From Enoplosus armatus (taxonomy: Eukaryota; Chordata; Actinopteri; Centrarchiformes; Enoplosidae): a stretch of 64,000 nt of DNA. Shown here in pieces: positions 11,712 to 22,404 of the stretch. Position 1 is the first letter of the stretch; each line of letters begins with the position of its first letter. The position numbers and the translations under genes were made by a program. Under the pieces are notes generated by a model. It was not told where the DNA came from, did not search any database, and worked only from the letters and a program-made list of their open reading frames with translations. The stretch spans positions 23,143,048 to 23,207,047 of the forward strand of contig NC_092190.1 in assembly GCF_043641665.1 (NCBI RefSeq). Direction: 5' to 3'.

Positions 11712-12086
11712 TCATGTGGCTGCTTTCTGTCTGTTACTGTCACCTCCAGCAGGTGCTGGGAAACTTCACTGCCGAAGGCAATGGAGGGAGTTTCTGCCCC
11801 AAGTGAGTATGTTGGGGACTTCTTCACAAGAGGGGTTAAAGCCCCTGATATACTTGAGAACTGTAGAATACAGCAGGGTGGCCAACAGACGGCGTGCCGA
11901 CATCCATGCAAGGTTATGAGTAAACCTAAACAGACATGAACACTTGGACCTCGCAATCCTTTTAGGCTACATGGAAAGAATGATTTGGGTTTAAGATGGA
12001 GCTTGAGATTGACAGTGCAGTGGACTGGTGCAGTGTCGGCAGTAATGCAGGCACTGTTGTGGTGATGAGGGAGCTCCAGCACTTAT
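11712..12086. other. Sequence between two LINE fragments
   Basis: No recognised gene. It may include further worn LINE sequence. The longest frame of the window (11528-12082, minus, 184 codons) covers this and fragment A on the antisense side and is not a gene. Confidence 0.4.
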
Positions 12087-12470
12087 CCATCCTGATAAGC
12101 TCTGGGTACTTTCAGAAAGAATAAGATCATGGATACAAGCATCACAAATTAGATTTGTTCACTTTTCTGGATTCACCCTCAGAAGAGAAAAGATGAGGAG
12201 CTCAGACATCAGGAAGGAGTTGGATGCTCCTTGCACTGAAAGGAAGCAGTTGAGGTGGTTCAGGCATCTCATCAGAAGGCCTCCTGACAGCCTCCCTTAG
12301 GAGGTATCCCAGGCATGTCCAACTGGGATGAAGCAGGGCAGGATTACATATCCTGCCTGCACCAGGAATACCTTGTTATCAACCAGGAGGAACTGGAGGA
12401 CATGGCTGGACTACCTTGCTGAGCCTGCTACCACTGCAACCCACACCCAGAAGTGGAGGGAACATGGATG
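12087..12470 (+). mobile_element. Decayed LINE 3' end, fragment B of the same family
   Basis: Starts further upstream in the element than fragment A: 'aagctctgggta', 'agaaagaataagatcatgga', and 'agatgaggagctcagacatc' correspond to the region before the LRWF-H-L motif. It continues through 'LRWFRHLIRRPP' and the A-G-E-R-equivalent block to about 12470, where 'ggatgatg' may be the remnant of a GATG tail. In-frame stops and indels show it is dead. A and B overlap in element coordinates, so they are two insertions or a duplication, not one broken copy. Confidence 0.85.
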
Positions 12471-12597
12471 ATGTAGCTTCCTTTGCTAACTCACTGCTCC
12501 ATAACCTAAATGACACTACATAATTCAGATGTTCTGTTTGGATAACAGAGCATTAATTAAGTATACTTATACTTACTTGAAATAATAGTCAAATTAG

Positions 12598-12811
12598 TAT
12601 TATTTGACAGCTATAGTTGACATTTTGTAACTTGTACAAATTTGAGGTACTTTATTTCTTTTCATAGCATTTTCTACTTTTGCACTACATTTCAGAGAGA
12701 AATATTGTACTTTTTACTTTACTACAGCTATTTGACAGCTTTAGTTTCTGTTGCTTTATAAATTAAGATTTTTTGCATATAAAACATATGAAGAGTTTAT
12801 AAAATATGATT
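12598..12811. repeat. Teleost repeat ('CATATGAAGAGTTTATAAAATATGAT' type)
   Basis: Contains 'gcactacatttcagagagaa', 'atattgtactttttac', 'tatttgacagctttagtt' and 'aaaacatatgaagagtttat', the ordered blocks of a common fish dispersed repeat. A second 'tatttgacagctatagtt' at about 12600-12618 shows a partial internal duplication or a second nested copy. Confidence 0.8.
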
Positions 12812-13070
12812 AATCTATTAATCAATTAGTTGATTGACGAACTTGCAACTATTTTGTTTGGGTCATTTTTCGTGCAAAACATTTCATGGTTTCAGCTTCT
12901 CAAATGCTTGTCTATTTAATTATTTTAATATCATTATTTATTTTTAATAATTTTAAGGTTTGGACTATCGGACAAAACAAGTATTGTGAAGGTGTCACTG
13001 TGGCCTCTGGGTAATTGTGAATTTCTCATTATTTTCTGAATCTTTACAAACCAAACAATCAATTCTATTT
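12809..13070. mobile_element. 'ATTAATCGATTAATC' fold-back element, copy 1
   Basis: Blocks in order: 'taatctattaatcaattagt', 'caactattttg', 'atggtttcagcttctcaaat', 'ggacaaaacaagtattgtga', 'gtcactgtggcctctgg', 'accaaacaatcaattc'. They match the teleost non-autonomous element flanked by ATTAATCGATTAAT-type inverted ends. An A/T-rich insertion at about 12912-12952 interrupts it. It abuts the previous repeat directly. Confidence 0.8.
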
Positions 13071-14766
13071 GTGGGTCCAGATCCGATTTTGAAAAACCTG
13101 TGAGGGTGTGCGCGGGCTGTGCTTGATTAACATCTCCCTGCATCTGTTCAGATTGGACTATTTACACCTTTATCAATCTTTTGAATCTATGGTAACCTCA
13201 CCAACCTGCCAGCTCCAACCATCTTCAAACTGAGAAACCTGAGCACACTTAATGTGCAGTGCACATTCGGCAGCTCAATTTCATTTTCTCTCCACTTTTA
13301 GGCCCCCATTTTCTGTAAACTACGGTAAACAGTGACTAATTGCTTGAGGAAACACAACTACTTTTAGATTTGTGGGGCGTAAAATCTGGAGAAAATCAAT
13401 TCAAGTCGCTCTGAACCTTAAAAGAACACTCATTCTGAGGTGAACACATCTGGTGTACACCCAGCATGTGTGACCAGTGTGTGATCCTTCTGTCAAGGTG
13501 ACAAAATGGAGACTGTGAGCCAGTTGGGACCGGGTTGGTAATATAGCACACAGCTGGAACTGTGCACATTGCTCATGGCTGGCTTCTTACCCTCAGAGAG
13601 AAAAGAGGAGCCCCCTAACACCAGGAAATGACTTCAAAAGGCTCAGAGGCTTCTGAACATTTAGGAAGTAAACAAAAAAGTGACGCAGGCGGCTGCACTG
13701 TAATTGCCTGGTTCCTTTGACTGTTGCCTGGACTTTCGGCTGGAATGTGCAGTGGGGAAGAACTGTGTTGACATTAAGCTTGGCCTGGCTCAGGAGGGTC
13801 TGCATGGCACCCCACTATAGTTCTCTACAGTTTTTGGTTTGGTTTGATTAGCTTATATATTGATTGAATGATGGATAGATTGACTTTGCTGGGTGGTTAA
13901 ATGGTTGAATATTTGGTTGGTTACTTGTCTTCACATATGTCATGAGACCCAAGGATGTCCTCTTACCAATAACACACTTTTAATACAGAATAGGATAACA
14001 AATGTGTGCTTGTAGCCAGTGTCACTCAGTATAGTGACAGTAGGCTAACACTCAATAGCATTACTCAGATTTTACTGAGAAATGCATTGAAGTATGTCAT
14101 CACGTTTTCCATTAAGGCAGTAAGGCATCATAATTTCAAATTCAGCCATGCATTGCTTTACTAATCCAAGCAATGCTTTGTTACTCAGTTCTTTCGACGA
14201 ATAAGCTAGATTGCTCTTCCAGGGGGGGTTAACGTAGCTGGACTGGTCCAGGACATGTTTAGCTTAGCATTACCTTGCAACAAGACTTGAAGTAGTTTAA
14301 AACAGCCAACAACAAAAAAGTATTGTGGATGATGATCCATTTCACTGGGTAGGGGGAGGGTGAGGGCAAGACTCAGAGAATTAATTGCTTTGGTAAGGTT
14401 AGAGAGGAAAATGTGCAAATCCACACATATCCTTGTAGCACAGGTCTCAAAGCCTGCGTAACAGTCTGTTAAATATTTATACACTCTATATAGAAATTAC
14501 ATAATACAGGAAATGAAAGGTTTAAAACACGGAGCATACCACAGGGATTTTATTTGTCAAGCAGCACATCATAAAACTTTAGTTGCTACTTTAAGAAATG
14601 TGGCATGCAAACAGACTGTTTCTGGTATTCTGGGGTTTAAATGCAGCTATATTTCTTCTTCCTGTACACTGCACTACTTTGTTTTATCTCATGCAACACA
14701 TGCGTCTTGCGATGGAACTACCAGAATATATCTCTTCTCAAAATTTTTACCTCTGAAACTGACCAT
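13071..14766. other. Unique-looking non-coding sequence
   Basis: No gene or clear repeat. 13830-13935 has irregular 'ggttggttg/attgattgaatgatgg' near-repeats. Frames do not exceed 98 codons. Confidence 0.4.
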
Positions 14767-14850
14767 GTTGCCAAAGAATGTGTTTCGGTTTACAAGTTTC
14801 ATCACTTAGAAGTGATAGATCATGTAAACGAGCGAACATTCTTTGGCAAC
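14767..14850. other. 84-bp imperfect hairpin
   Basis: The two 42-base halves pair at 31 of 42 positions: a 15-base perfect outer stem (gttgccaaagaatgt / acattctttggcaac), an internal loop, a 6-base block, another small loop, and an inner atcactt/aagtgat stem. Two further G-T wobbles are possible if transcribed. It resembles either a tiny fold-back element or a microRNA-precursor-like hairpin. No known microRNA seed was recognised. Confidence 0.7.
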
Positions 14851-14894
14851 GGGACCAGAGCGAGGTTTGAGATGATGAAGAGAGATGCAGAACC

Positions 14895-14906
14895 TTTTTT
14901 TTTTTT
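14895..14906. repeat. T12 run
   Basis: Homopolymer T tract 45 bases beyond the hairpin. Confidence 0.9.
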
Positions 14907-15644
14907 CACCCCACGTAATCCAAGTCCAGATGAATGACACATGGGCACTGGCCCTCTACAGCCAGACATTTCTCTGCATTTCCTTTCACTTCATCGTAAT
15001 CCCTTTCAATGTGGTTTATAAAACATCTGTTTGAAGATGTCAGTGGATATGAAGGCAGTCAGAAAAAAAGGTTGTGCATATACAACCAGTGACGATCCAG
15101 GGAAATGCTCAAGAACCATTGGGGAAAAACAATAGCGTTATGAAAGCAGGTACTGGAGTGAGATGGAGACCATGTCAATACCATACTGTGGTTATGCTAA
15201 TGTATTATGCTCATAGTTAAAATAAGCATAACACATTTTCAATGCATTTTACAACACACATGGCAATCTTGATGCACTGGCAGCTCTTTATTTTGTCTCT
15301 TTTGTTATTTACAGCCAACAGTCTCTTCTTAAAGAGCTACATGTCTATTTTTACTGCTCAAAGCACTACTTTATTGCAATACTCTTGCAAAGATTATCAC
15401 AACACCATGGTAGTGTCTCTGACATATGCTGCGTAGCATAGAAACTGGAATATTAATGGACCAGCCCCATATGAACCCCATGTAAACATGTTAATTGGAG
15501 TAGAGCCTTAGGCTGATTATTGGCTATAATTGGATTATTATGTGCATGTAAACATAGCCGAGGGGGTTCAGGGTCATGATATAAGAAGGAGACTGTGTTT
15601 ACAGCAATAAAGCAGGAACCATACAACGTTCGGTTCAGTCAAGA
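14907..15644. other. Unique-looking non-coding sequence
   Basis: Nothing recognised except a short ggttgt/acaacc inverted pair at about 15070-15087. Confidence 0.4.
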
Positions 15645-15657
15645 CCCCCCCCCCCCC
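15645..15657. repeat. C13 homopolymer
   Basis: Thirteen consecutive C. Confidence 0.95.
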
Positions 15658-16791
15658 TCCAATCCGTTTCAGGGGTCAAGAGCAGGTCCAAAAGGAAAAA
15701 GAGAGGGAAAAAAATGTACTACTACTCAGAACAAAGAACACAACCTTTTTCCTTGTCGACTTAACCACAGACGGTTCGGTCAGAGATTCATGTGTGCTAT
15801 GCTAGTAACGGCTAATGTAGCCCGGAGCCGCTAGCCTCAAGCAGTGATGAGGAGTGGGCTACAGAGGTCTGGTAAGCTCTCTAACTCCACACCCCCACAT
15901 TTTTTTAATTAGCTTGTAGTCTTCAGCCCTTCACACGGCTCCCACAAAAGGCTTCATACAACCTTTTTCCACATATACCGTAGCCCCCCCTAAAACCTAT
16001 AAACAGACTATGATGTGTAAAATCTTTGTTCCCCTTTAAGTACACGGTGCCATGTAGCTACAGACTTGAGTTGACCACCTGAACTAGCTAGCAGGCTTCT
16101 CCTCATTTTGGGCTTGGGGACTACAAATAGCCTGTTTGAAATTTGGGATCAGAATTTGAATGATGTGAGTATTTCCCAGGTTAAACAAAAAGATTGTATC
16201 GGATATCTTGGCCTCTGCTGCTCGTCTCCCTCAGCATTAAGGAGGCTCAATATTCATTTTGCTTCCGTACCCTTTTAGGGGTTGATAGAAACTCATCATT
16301 CATGCTGTTTGTAGAAGTTTGTGATGTTCATATTCCCCCCCGCCATCTGATAGCTTGTTGGCCTTCTCCTGGACACCCCAAATCCTCTGGCCATTGTAAT
16401 GCTAAAATGGGGCGAGGGAGTTCCTCAGTGTCCAGCAGTTGAAAAACCAGGGACTGCTTTAAGTGCCTCGCTCACGGGCATCAAACGCCAGTAATGAGAG
16501 CAAACCCCCATCAGTCTGGAGATTCTCTGACCTCTGGCAAACCCTAGCACCGACATGCACAGTTTGTTCCTTTTTACAAACAGATTTAATGCAGCAAACT
16601 ACCTCACTCTCCTCAGAGCACCATAAAACTGTTGGGTGCAGCTTCAATATATGGTAAGCTTCCATAACCCCAGCCCCTAAAGGCAGTTTCATAGCAGCTG
16701 TAAATAGGACAGTGAAAACAGGACAACCGTGTTACTGGACTGTGGTGACAGACAGCATCCAAGCTGTTTACATTGGACTGAGTCTGGCATA
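15658..16791. other. Non-coding stretch with a possible unassigned element
   Basis: 15720-16040 has a MITE-like feel ('gctagcctcaagcagtgatg', 'gggctacagaggtctggtaa', ending 'tttgttcccctttaa'), but no inverted partner was found. 16190-16450 is unique-looking. No gene. Confidence 0.4.
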
Positions 16792-16815
16792 AACACACAC
16801 ACTCTCTCTCTCTCC
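16792..16815. repeat. (AC)n(TC)n compound microsatellite
   Basis: A short AC run followed by a TC run. Confidence 0.9.
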
Positions 16816-17259
16816 ATGTTATATCCTCTCTCGGCCCGTGTGTCTCTCTCTCCTCCCCTCCGGAGCCCACACCGTGTCTTCTTCTGGCAGACCTCTCAGC
16901 GCTGGTTCCAGGGTCAAAGGTTAAATATGTGACCTGGCCTTGTCAGGATCTGCTTCGGGCTCATCATGACTAAAAGATAAGACTCTGCCGCACTGCTTGG
17001 TCCCTCTAATTTTCTGAACTCAGCCACCGTGGACAGAACCTGGACTGTCTTGGCTGTGTGAGTATTTACATACATGTAATCAGCCTGCTGTGGAGCTCCC
17101 CATACTACTCATCTGTACACAGTGTATATATAGATAGTGCGTGTTTGGGTGTGTCTCTAAAAGTGTGCGTGAGGGCGTCCTCGCATGATGAGGTAGTGTG
17201 TGTGTGGATTTGTGTAAACAGCAGTTGAAATGCTTCCCCTATATGGTTCATCGCCCCAT

Positions 17260-17278
17260 CTCTCTCTCTCTCTCTCTG
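17260..17278. repeat. (CT)n microsatellite
   Basis: An uninterrupted CT run. Confidence 0.9.
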
Positions 17279-17362
17279 TTTTTGTCCCTTTCTCTATGCG
17301 TGACCAGACAAGCTGAAAGGAACTTCGTCACAGCATGTCAAATTTCCCTAATTCATGGTTGA

Positions 17363-17611
17363 GCTGCAAGGATTAGTCGATTAATCGATGAATTAGTTGA
17401 CGGAAAATGTATCTGCAGTTATTTTGATAAAATATTCAAACATTCTCTGAGTCCAGCTTGTGTCCAGCTTGACAGTAAATTGACTGTCTGGACATCAGCT
17501 TGAGCTTGGGGAAATTCTAATTTCTATTTCTAAACATCTTATGATAAACTAAACGATCGGGCGAGAAAATAAATATTAATAATAATAATTAATCAATAAT
17601 CATTAGTTGTT
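17363..17611. mobile_element. 'ATTAGTCGATTAATCG' fold-back element, copy 2
   Basis: Left end 'gctgcaaggattagtcgatt' is near the family terminus. 'cattctctgagtccagcttg' and a right end rich in 'aataataattaatcaataat' complete the copy. 'gtccagcttgtgtccagctt' is a small tandem duplication inside it. Same family as 12809-13070 but with different internal losses. Confidence 0.85.
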
Positions 17612-17867
17612 CATTCCCCAGTTCTTCTTTGTAGCATGTTATATGTAGACATAATTGACACATGGCCTTCCTCACGTAAAGCAGAGTGAGCACACTGTGT
17701 AGTCTAGACAATCATCAACTATATGTATGTATAGTAGTATAGTATAGTGTATACTACTGTAATATGCCTTGCTGTGTTTCACTGTGGTTATCTAAGAGGA
17801 GCTTATAAGTTGATTACATTTTATTACTCTCTATCATGTGATTGCAGCCATGTATGATAAATTTTTC
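17612..17867. other. Non-coding, with TA/GTA-rich patch
   Basis: 17728-17760 is an irregular 'gtatgtatagtagtatagta' patch. Nothing else recognised. Confidence 0.5.
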
Positions 17868-17960
17868 TTTCATTTATTAGTTTTTTTTCAAAAGGGACAG
17901 TGCACGTTAATACAGAGTGCTGTAAATGAAACCAATAGCCTAAAGGCTATACATAGGCTG
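17868..17960 (+). repeat. Teleost repeat ('AAAAGGGACAGTGCA..TTAATA' type)
   Basis: 'tttattag', a T run, 'caaaagggacagtgcacgtt' and 'gctgtaaatgaaaccaatag' with 'cctaaaggct' match the start of a common percomorph repeat. The 3' part is eroded or absent. Confidence 0.65.
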
Positions 17961-19215
17961 ACATAGTCACCCTAAAAAACTATATGTACTATTGAAAACT
18001 ATGAAAACAATTGATATTAATAGAAATATATACTAACCAAGACAGCGTGCTACATTATTAGGCACTAATTGAAACATTGAAGCATGCGTACACACACATA
18101 AAAGTGGGTATAAAAAACACATAAATCGCAAAGTGTGGCCTCAATGAAAGACACGCATGCAGCATTTTCATTTTTTATTGCGGCTAAATTACTACCCAGC
18201 AAAGAATTCAAGGTGTGCCTATCCTCCTCAGCCATTACCTCTTTAATGTAGTTTGTGTGTGTGATGTACAATGAACAGCTGGCAAATGCAAAATGGAGTT
18301 CGTGAAGTTAGTCCAGGCTTCCATGTTCTTGACAGCTTTTATTTTGACAGAATAAATGAGGAATAAATGTGTCAGAAGTGACGGCTTGAAAACAGCTGCA
18401 ACATTTATTGGGGTTTATTTAAGATCTGAAGTCATTTTACCTTCATTTTCATTTTTTTAATCACAGATGTTTTTTTTTTATTAAGGCTGCTCTGTCCTAA
18501 AACAATTGGCCTTTCAGTGACAATAAAATAGTTCAACAAACAGACCCACAGTCGTCAGCCAGGCAAACACATGCACAAAAAACCCTCTTCCTTCGTGTTT
18601 TGTAATAACAGCATTGAGGTGCTCAGCCACTTGTCTCCTTGCTACTTCTCCGCGTTGTTAGCAGTGCTAGCCTTGACCTTGACAACCAAGCAGCCTGCCA
18701 TCACACCTCATTAACATTAACAACAGTCTGCCTGGTGTGAACTGCCGGCTATGGGAACCTTCTGGACTTTTATGGCTCCAATTGGCTGTCAGGTTCTAAC
18801 ATGTGGAAAGAGGAAGTTGTATTATCTTCACTGCTAGGCTAATGGTAGGCTGCATTCATGTCAGAAATGCCTCACAGTGTGCGGTGGTTAACACCCACAC
18901 CTCGAAGCAGTGCGGTATCAAGTTCTGCTGGAACACTGAGGAAACTATTGTCAGCAATTGTACTCCTAATACCCTTATTAGCTCTTACTAATTGTACTCT
19001 TAATAATAACTGGGCTGAAAAGGCAATAAGCTGTTAACCCTGTTTCTGTATTATCATGATGGATAATGTACACGAAAACATGGCAATGATTTGTTAAGCA
19101 CGGACAACTGCCTCAAAATTCATATGTCATTCACCTTCAAGCATGCGGGAAAACACAAACAATAGCTTACAGGTGTACAGAGTTTGACAGGATATGGAGA
19201 TGATTCTGAAGCCCC
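17961..19215. other. Unique-looking non-coding sequence
   Basis: Contains T runs at about 18449-18479. No gene or clear repeat. 18590-18780 is GC-richer and unassigned. Confidence 0.4.
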
Positions 19216-19695
19216 TTTTTGAGCAAGTAGTTCCAATGAACGCCAGGAGCTAAACTAAACTAAACTAAACTAAAAGTTCCATTCGTGCAGTTTGTTTTGC
19301 GTTCCCAAACAACTGAAGAACCGTGAATATTAAGAAAACTAGTCAGAGAGCAAGTTAAAAAAACACAATTTCCACTGGTGACGAAACAACAATGCAAAGT
19401 TATTGTGTTGTTCTTTGTAAATTACTGCTGCATAGCTCTAATGTTTATATGGAAGTTGCAAAAGAGACACGTGAGAAACAGAAATTGTTTCAGTTATTTA
19501 TTCCTGCTTTAGTATGTAACCACATTGAAACTTTTAGTAAACCGTCCCAATAGTTCCAGGGCTAACATACATGTACTACCCACACAGGATTGACCTTTTG
19601 GGGGGCCAGGAACTATGAGGAACTATATTTAGACCCTGGTTCCTCTGGCCCAAGTGCAGCGAATGTTCCTGAGTTTCGAAAAAGGTTTCTTGAGT
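19216..19695. repeat. Probable non-autonomous element with repeated GTTCC/GGAAC motifs
   Basis: 'agttccaatgaacgccagga' on the left and 'aatagttccagggctaacat', 'gccaggaactatgaggaact', 'ccctggttcctctggcccaa' on the right resemble a fish dispersed element. A (TAAAC)n pentamer at 19251-19274 lies inside it. Borders are uncertain. Confidence 0.5.
19251..19274. repeat. (TAAAC)n short tandem repeat
   Basis: Almost five units of the pentamer TAAAC. Confidence 0.95.
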
Positions 19696-19899
19696 TCATG
19701 GACGGGTTCCTGCAGTGGACTATACATACATATAGAATGGGCTATACATTTTTCAGAGTTAGCTGAGGTTAGGAGACAATGCCTGCACGAGGAGCTCTGT
19801 GCAAGAACAGCTCCTTGCTCCTGGGTTGTAACTGTCCGCATGGCAGAGTTGGCAGACTGTACTGTCATGAGGGTTTTCTCATGATGTTGGTCACGTGGC

Positions 19900-20460
19900 T
19901 GAGGAGGCCAGAATCGAAGGAGAAAACACAGGAGAGAAGGAAAGAGGGCAGGGGAGGACGTAGGAAAGAAGGGAGTAGTGCACTGAGGGGTGGAGGTGAA
20001 GATTGAACACATCCAAGATTGTAGAGAAGGAATAAGGAAGGGAAGGGAGGCAGGGAGGGAGAGGAGGGAAGAATACAGGGAATGAGGAAAAAAGGGAGGT
20101 CACAGGGACATCTGACTATATGTCTCTGAAAGAAAAGGACAGAACCAAGGAAGGGAATTAGGAAGGAGGAATGAAGGACGGGCATGGAGCCAAGGAAAGT
20201 ATAGGAAAATGCCGGCAGGGAGAAGAAAGTTTAGGAAGGGCGGATATAATGGAGGCAAGGAAACAAAAAAGTTAGGAAAAGAAGGAGAGAAGCGAGGAAG
20301 GCACTGGAGAAAGGAAACAAGGCAGATGGGACAACAAAGAGACGAGCGAGAGTGGAAAGCGTGAAGCAAAGACGGTGAGGAGGAGCAGGCAGATGGGGGA
20401 GATGGGCATGACAAAGGAACGAAAGGAGTCGAGGCCGGGAGAGGGGAAGGTCGAGATCAG
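19900..20460 (+). repeat. Long purine-rich (GGA/GAAGG) tract
   Basis: About 560 bases where the plus strand is strongly purine-biased (for example only about 8 pyrimidines in 19921-19980), built from irregular gga, gaagg and gggagg motifs. Minus-strand frames (up to 127 codons) read as Ser/Leu/Phe/Pro-rich low complexity and are not genes. Such tracts can form triplexes and slip during replication. Confidence 0.85.
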
Positions 20461-22098
20461 CACACTTTCAGCCAGTCGGGAAGTGTGCTCGTAACAGCTT
20501 TTACAAATGGCTGCTGAGCTGTGAAATATTTAAGGCCTAGCACCTCTTCTCATATGTCAAGAATAATCTCCAGTGCGCCAAAAGGTTGACCCGGGAAGAC
20601 AAACAAGACACCCAAAGCTCTGGTTGTAAAATAAGCTTCTTCTTCTGTCCTCAAGGTTAGCCGCGGTGGAGTTAAAGCAAGCGTAACGCTTCGTGAAGGC
20701 GGGGAGCAACAGCAGAGCAACAAGAAACGAGAACTTGACGTGAAGAGATTCTGCAGAGTGCAGGGGAAATGCACAGTAGTCAGCCGAATTTTAACTGCCT
20801 GCTGAGGAAATGTAAAAGATTTTATTGGTGTTTAAAAGAAGATAGGGTGAATGAGGCCCTATTGTAAGCAGCTCTGCAGAGGAGCCGGGGGTGGGGGTTT
20901 TGCCGGGTGGAGGATTGTGAAGGGCTCAAGAAGCTTTGAAACACAGGGGTTCAGGATCAGCCTCCTCAGCTGTAAAAAAACATGAAGGCCAAAGCTGTTT
21001 TATTCCACCATAAAAAAGGGCCTCCTGCCGCACAGCACTGTTTACACAAACGCCTTTTATGTAAAGTCACCAAACTAGAAGTGATGGTATTAAGAATGTA
21101 CAAAAAAAATTATATTGTTTCCCACTTCAAAGCAGAGGGAAAATCTGCCCTGAGGAAATTAATTGCATAGTCATAAATGTAAGCTGGGAGTGAGTATAAC
21201 CGCAGCAGAGCCATTTATGCTTGTGGAGGTATGAGCTGGCTTTTGTTTATGAGTTTGCCTTTGTAAAAACAAAGCAGTTTCAGTTCGGGAATGCAGAAAA
21301 GTGCCTTACTCGTGCATCGTCTGGACTGTTGCCTGCGCTGAAAGTATTTACCGAAGTGACAGCGCGTGGTGACCTCGCGACCTCTCTCAGAGTTGCCAAG
21401 AAGAGATGTTGCTGCATAACCATGGGTACAAAATGCAATTTATTAAAAAAAACAAAAACAATAAACTATCACAATAATTAACTAACTGACCAAGAAATCT
21501 TACCATATCACATTGGCTAAGTTTCCATCCAAAGATGGCACAAATTTTAACTGAACTTCCAGAAATTCGGCAAAAGGAATAGCAAATTACAGCACGTTTC
21601 CGTCCCCTACTGTTATGTGGATATTAGGAGTTCGGCACATTGAGGTAAGCAGCTGGTGGCGCTAATTCTCCAGTCAGGTGCCATTAAACCACTGCAGAAG
21701 AAGAGGGCGCGACGAGATGGTGTAAGTAAAAGAGTTAGCGAGTAAAACTAACCAATAATAAATTATATGGATAACATGATGGACATTTGGCATTTCTGTT
21801 CGATTCTTGTATTAAATGGGGAGCGTTTTGTTTGCTTCACACAGATCTGAAGTTTTCACCTGCAGCTATTTGTAGAGCGGAGTGGACATTTAAGTCACAT
21901 GCTTCATGTGCATCAGGATTTATTCCCTGACGACGAATCCTACGAACATGGGATGAGACGTGATACCGTTTCAATATGCGCATAGCGACTGCTGGCCAAT
22001 CATGTGCGAAGTGGGCGTGAATGTCGGATCGTGGGAAAGTTACACAAAATCGGACCCAGCCAATCCCTAATCTGACGTCGGAAAGCATAATGGCAGCT
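20461..22098. other. Non-coding; possible DNA-element remnant at 21520-21720
   Basis: 'ggctaagtttccatccaaag' (about 21513), then 'agcagctggtggcgctaatt' and 'tccagtcaggtgccattaaa' resemble pieces of a fish DNA transposon I remember, but the ends were not found. The rest is unassigned. No gene. Confidence 0.4.
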
Positions 22099-22404
22099 TA
22101 AGGACTTTGGTGATGCCCCAAAAAACCATGAGGTTGACATTTGTGGTTTTGAGTGAAATGACTCAACAACTATTAAATGGATTGCCATTAAATCTGGTAC
22201 AGAAATGCATGCCCTTTGGATGAACTGTGATGGTTTAAGTTAGCGCCATCATTGGGTCACAATTGTAAATTGTCCAACACTTTGGTTTATGACCAAGTAC
22301 TTGCAAAACTAATTGCATTCCCACAAGCCTCAGCTGTAGTTCGGGTTAGTGCTCATTAGCAAATGTTAGCATGCTCCCAGCACTGCTGGGCCTCTGTAGT
22401 CTTG
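22099..22404 (+). repeat. Long teleost dispersed repeat, copy 1 (3' part)
   Basis: Ordered blocks 'ggactttggtgatgcccc', 'aaccatgaggttgacatttg', 'actcaacaactattaaatgg', 'ttaaatctggtacagaaatg', 'ttggtttatgaccaagtact' and 'agcaaatgttagcatgct' match a very common acanthomorph repeat. Copy 2 is at 26001-26412. It ends soon after 'gttagcatgctcccag', with the usual distal part deleted. Confidence 0.9.

Noticed and set aside
11528..12082. 184-codon minus-strand open frame, longest in the window
   Set aside because: It is antisense to a decayed LINE fragment and its flank; no domain, and the length is within chance for 64 kb on six frames.
19629..20463. Several 60-127 codon minus frames rich in Ser/Leu/Pro/Phe
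   Set aside because: All derive from the purine-rich tract.
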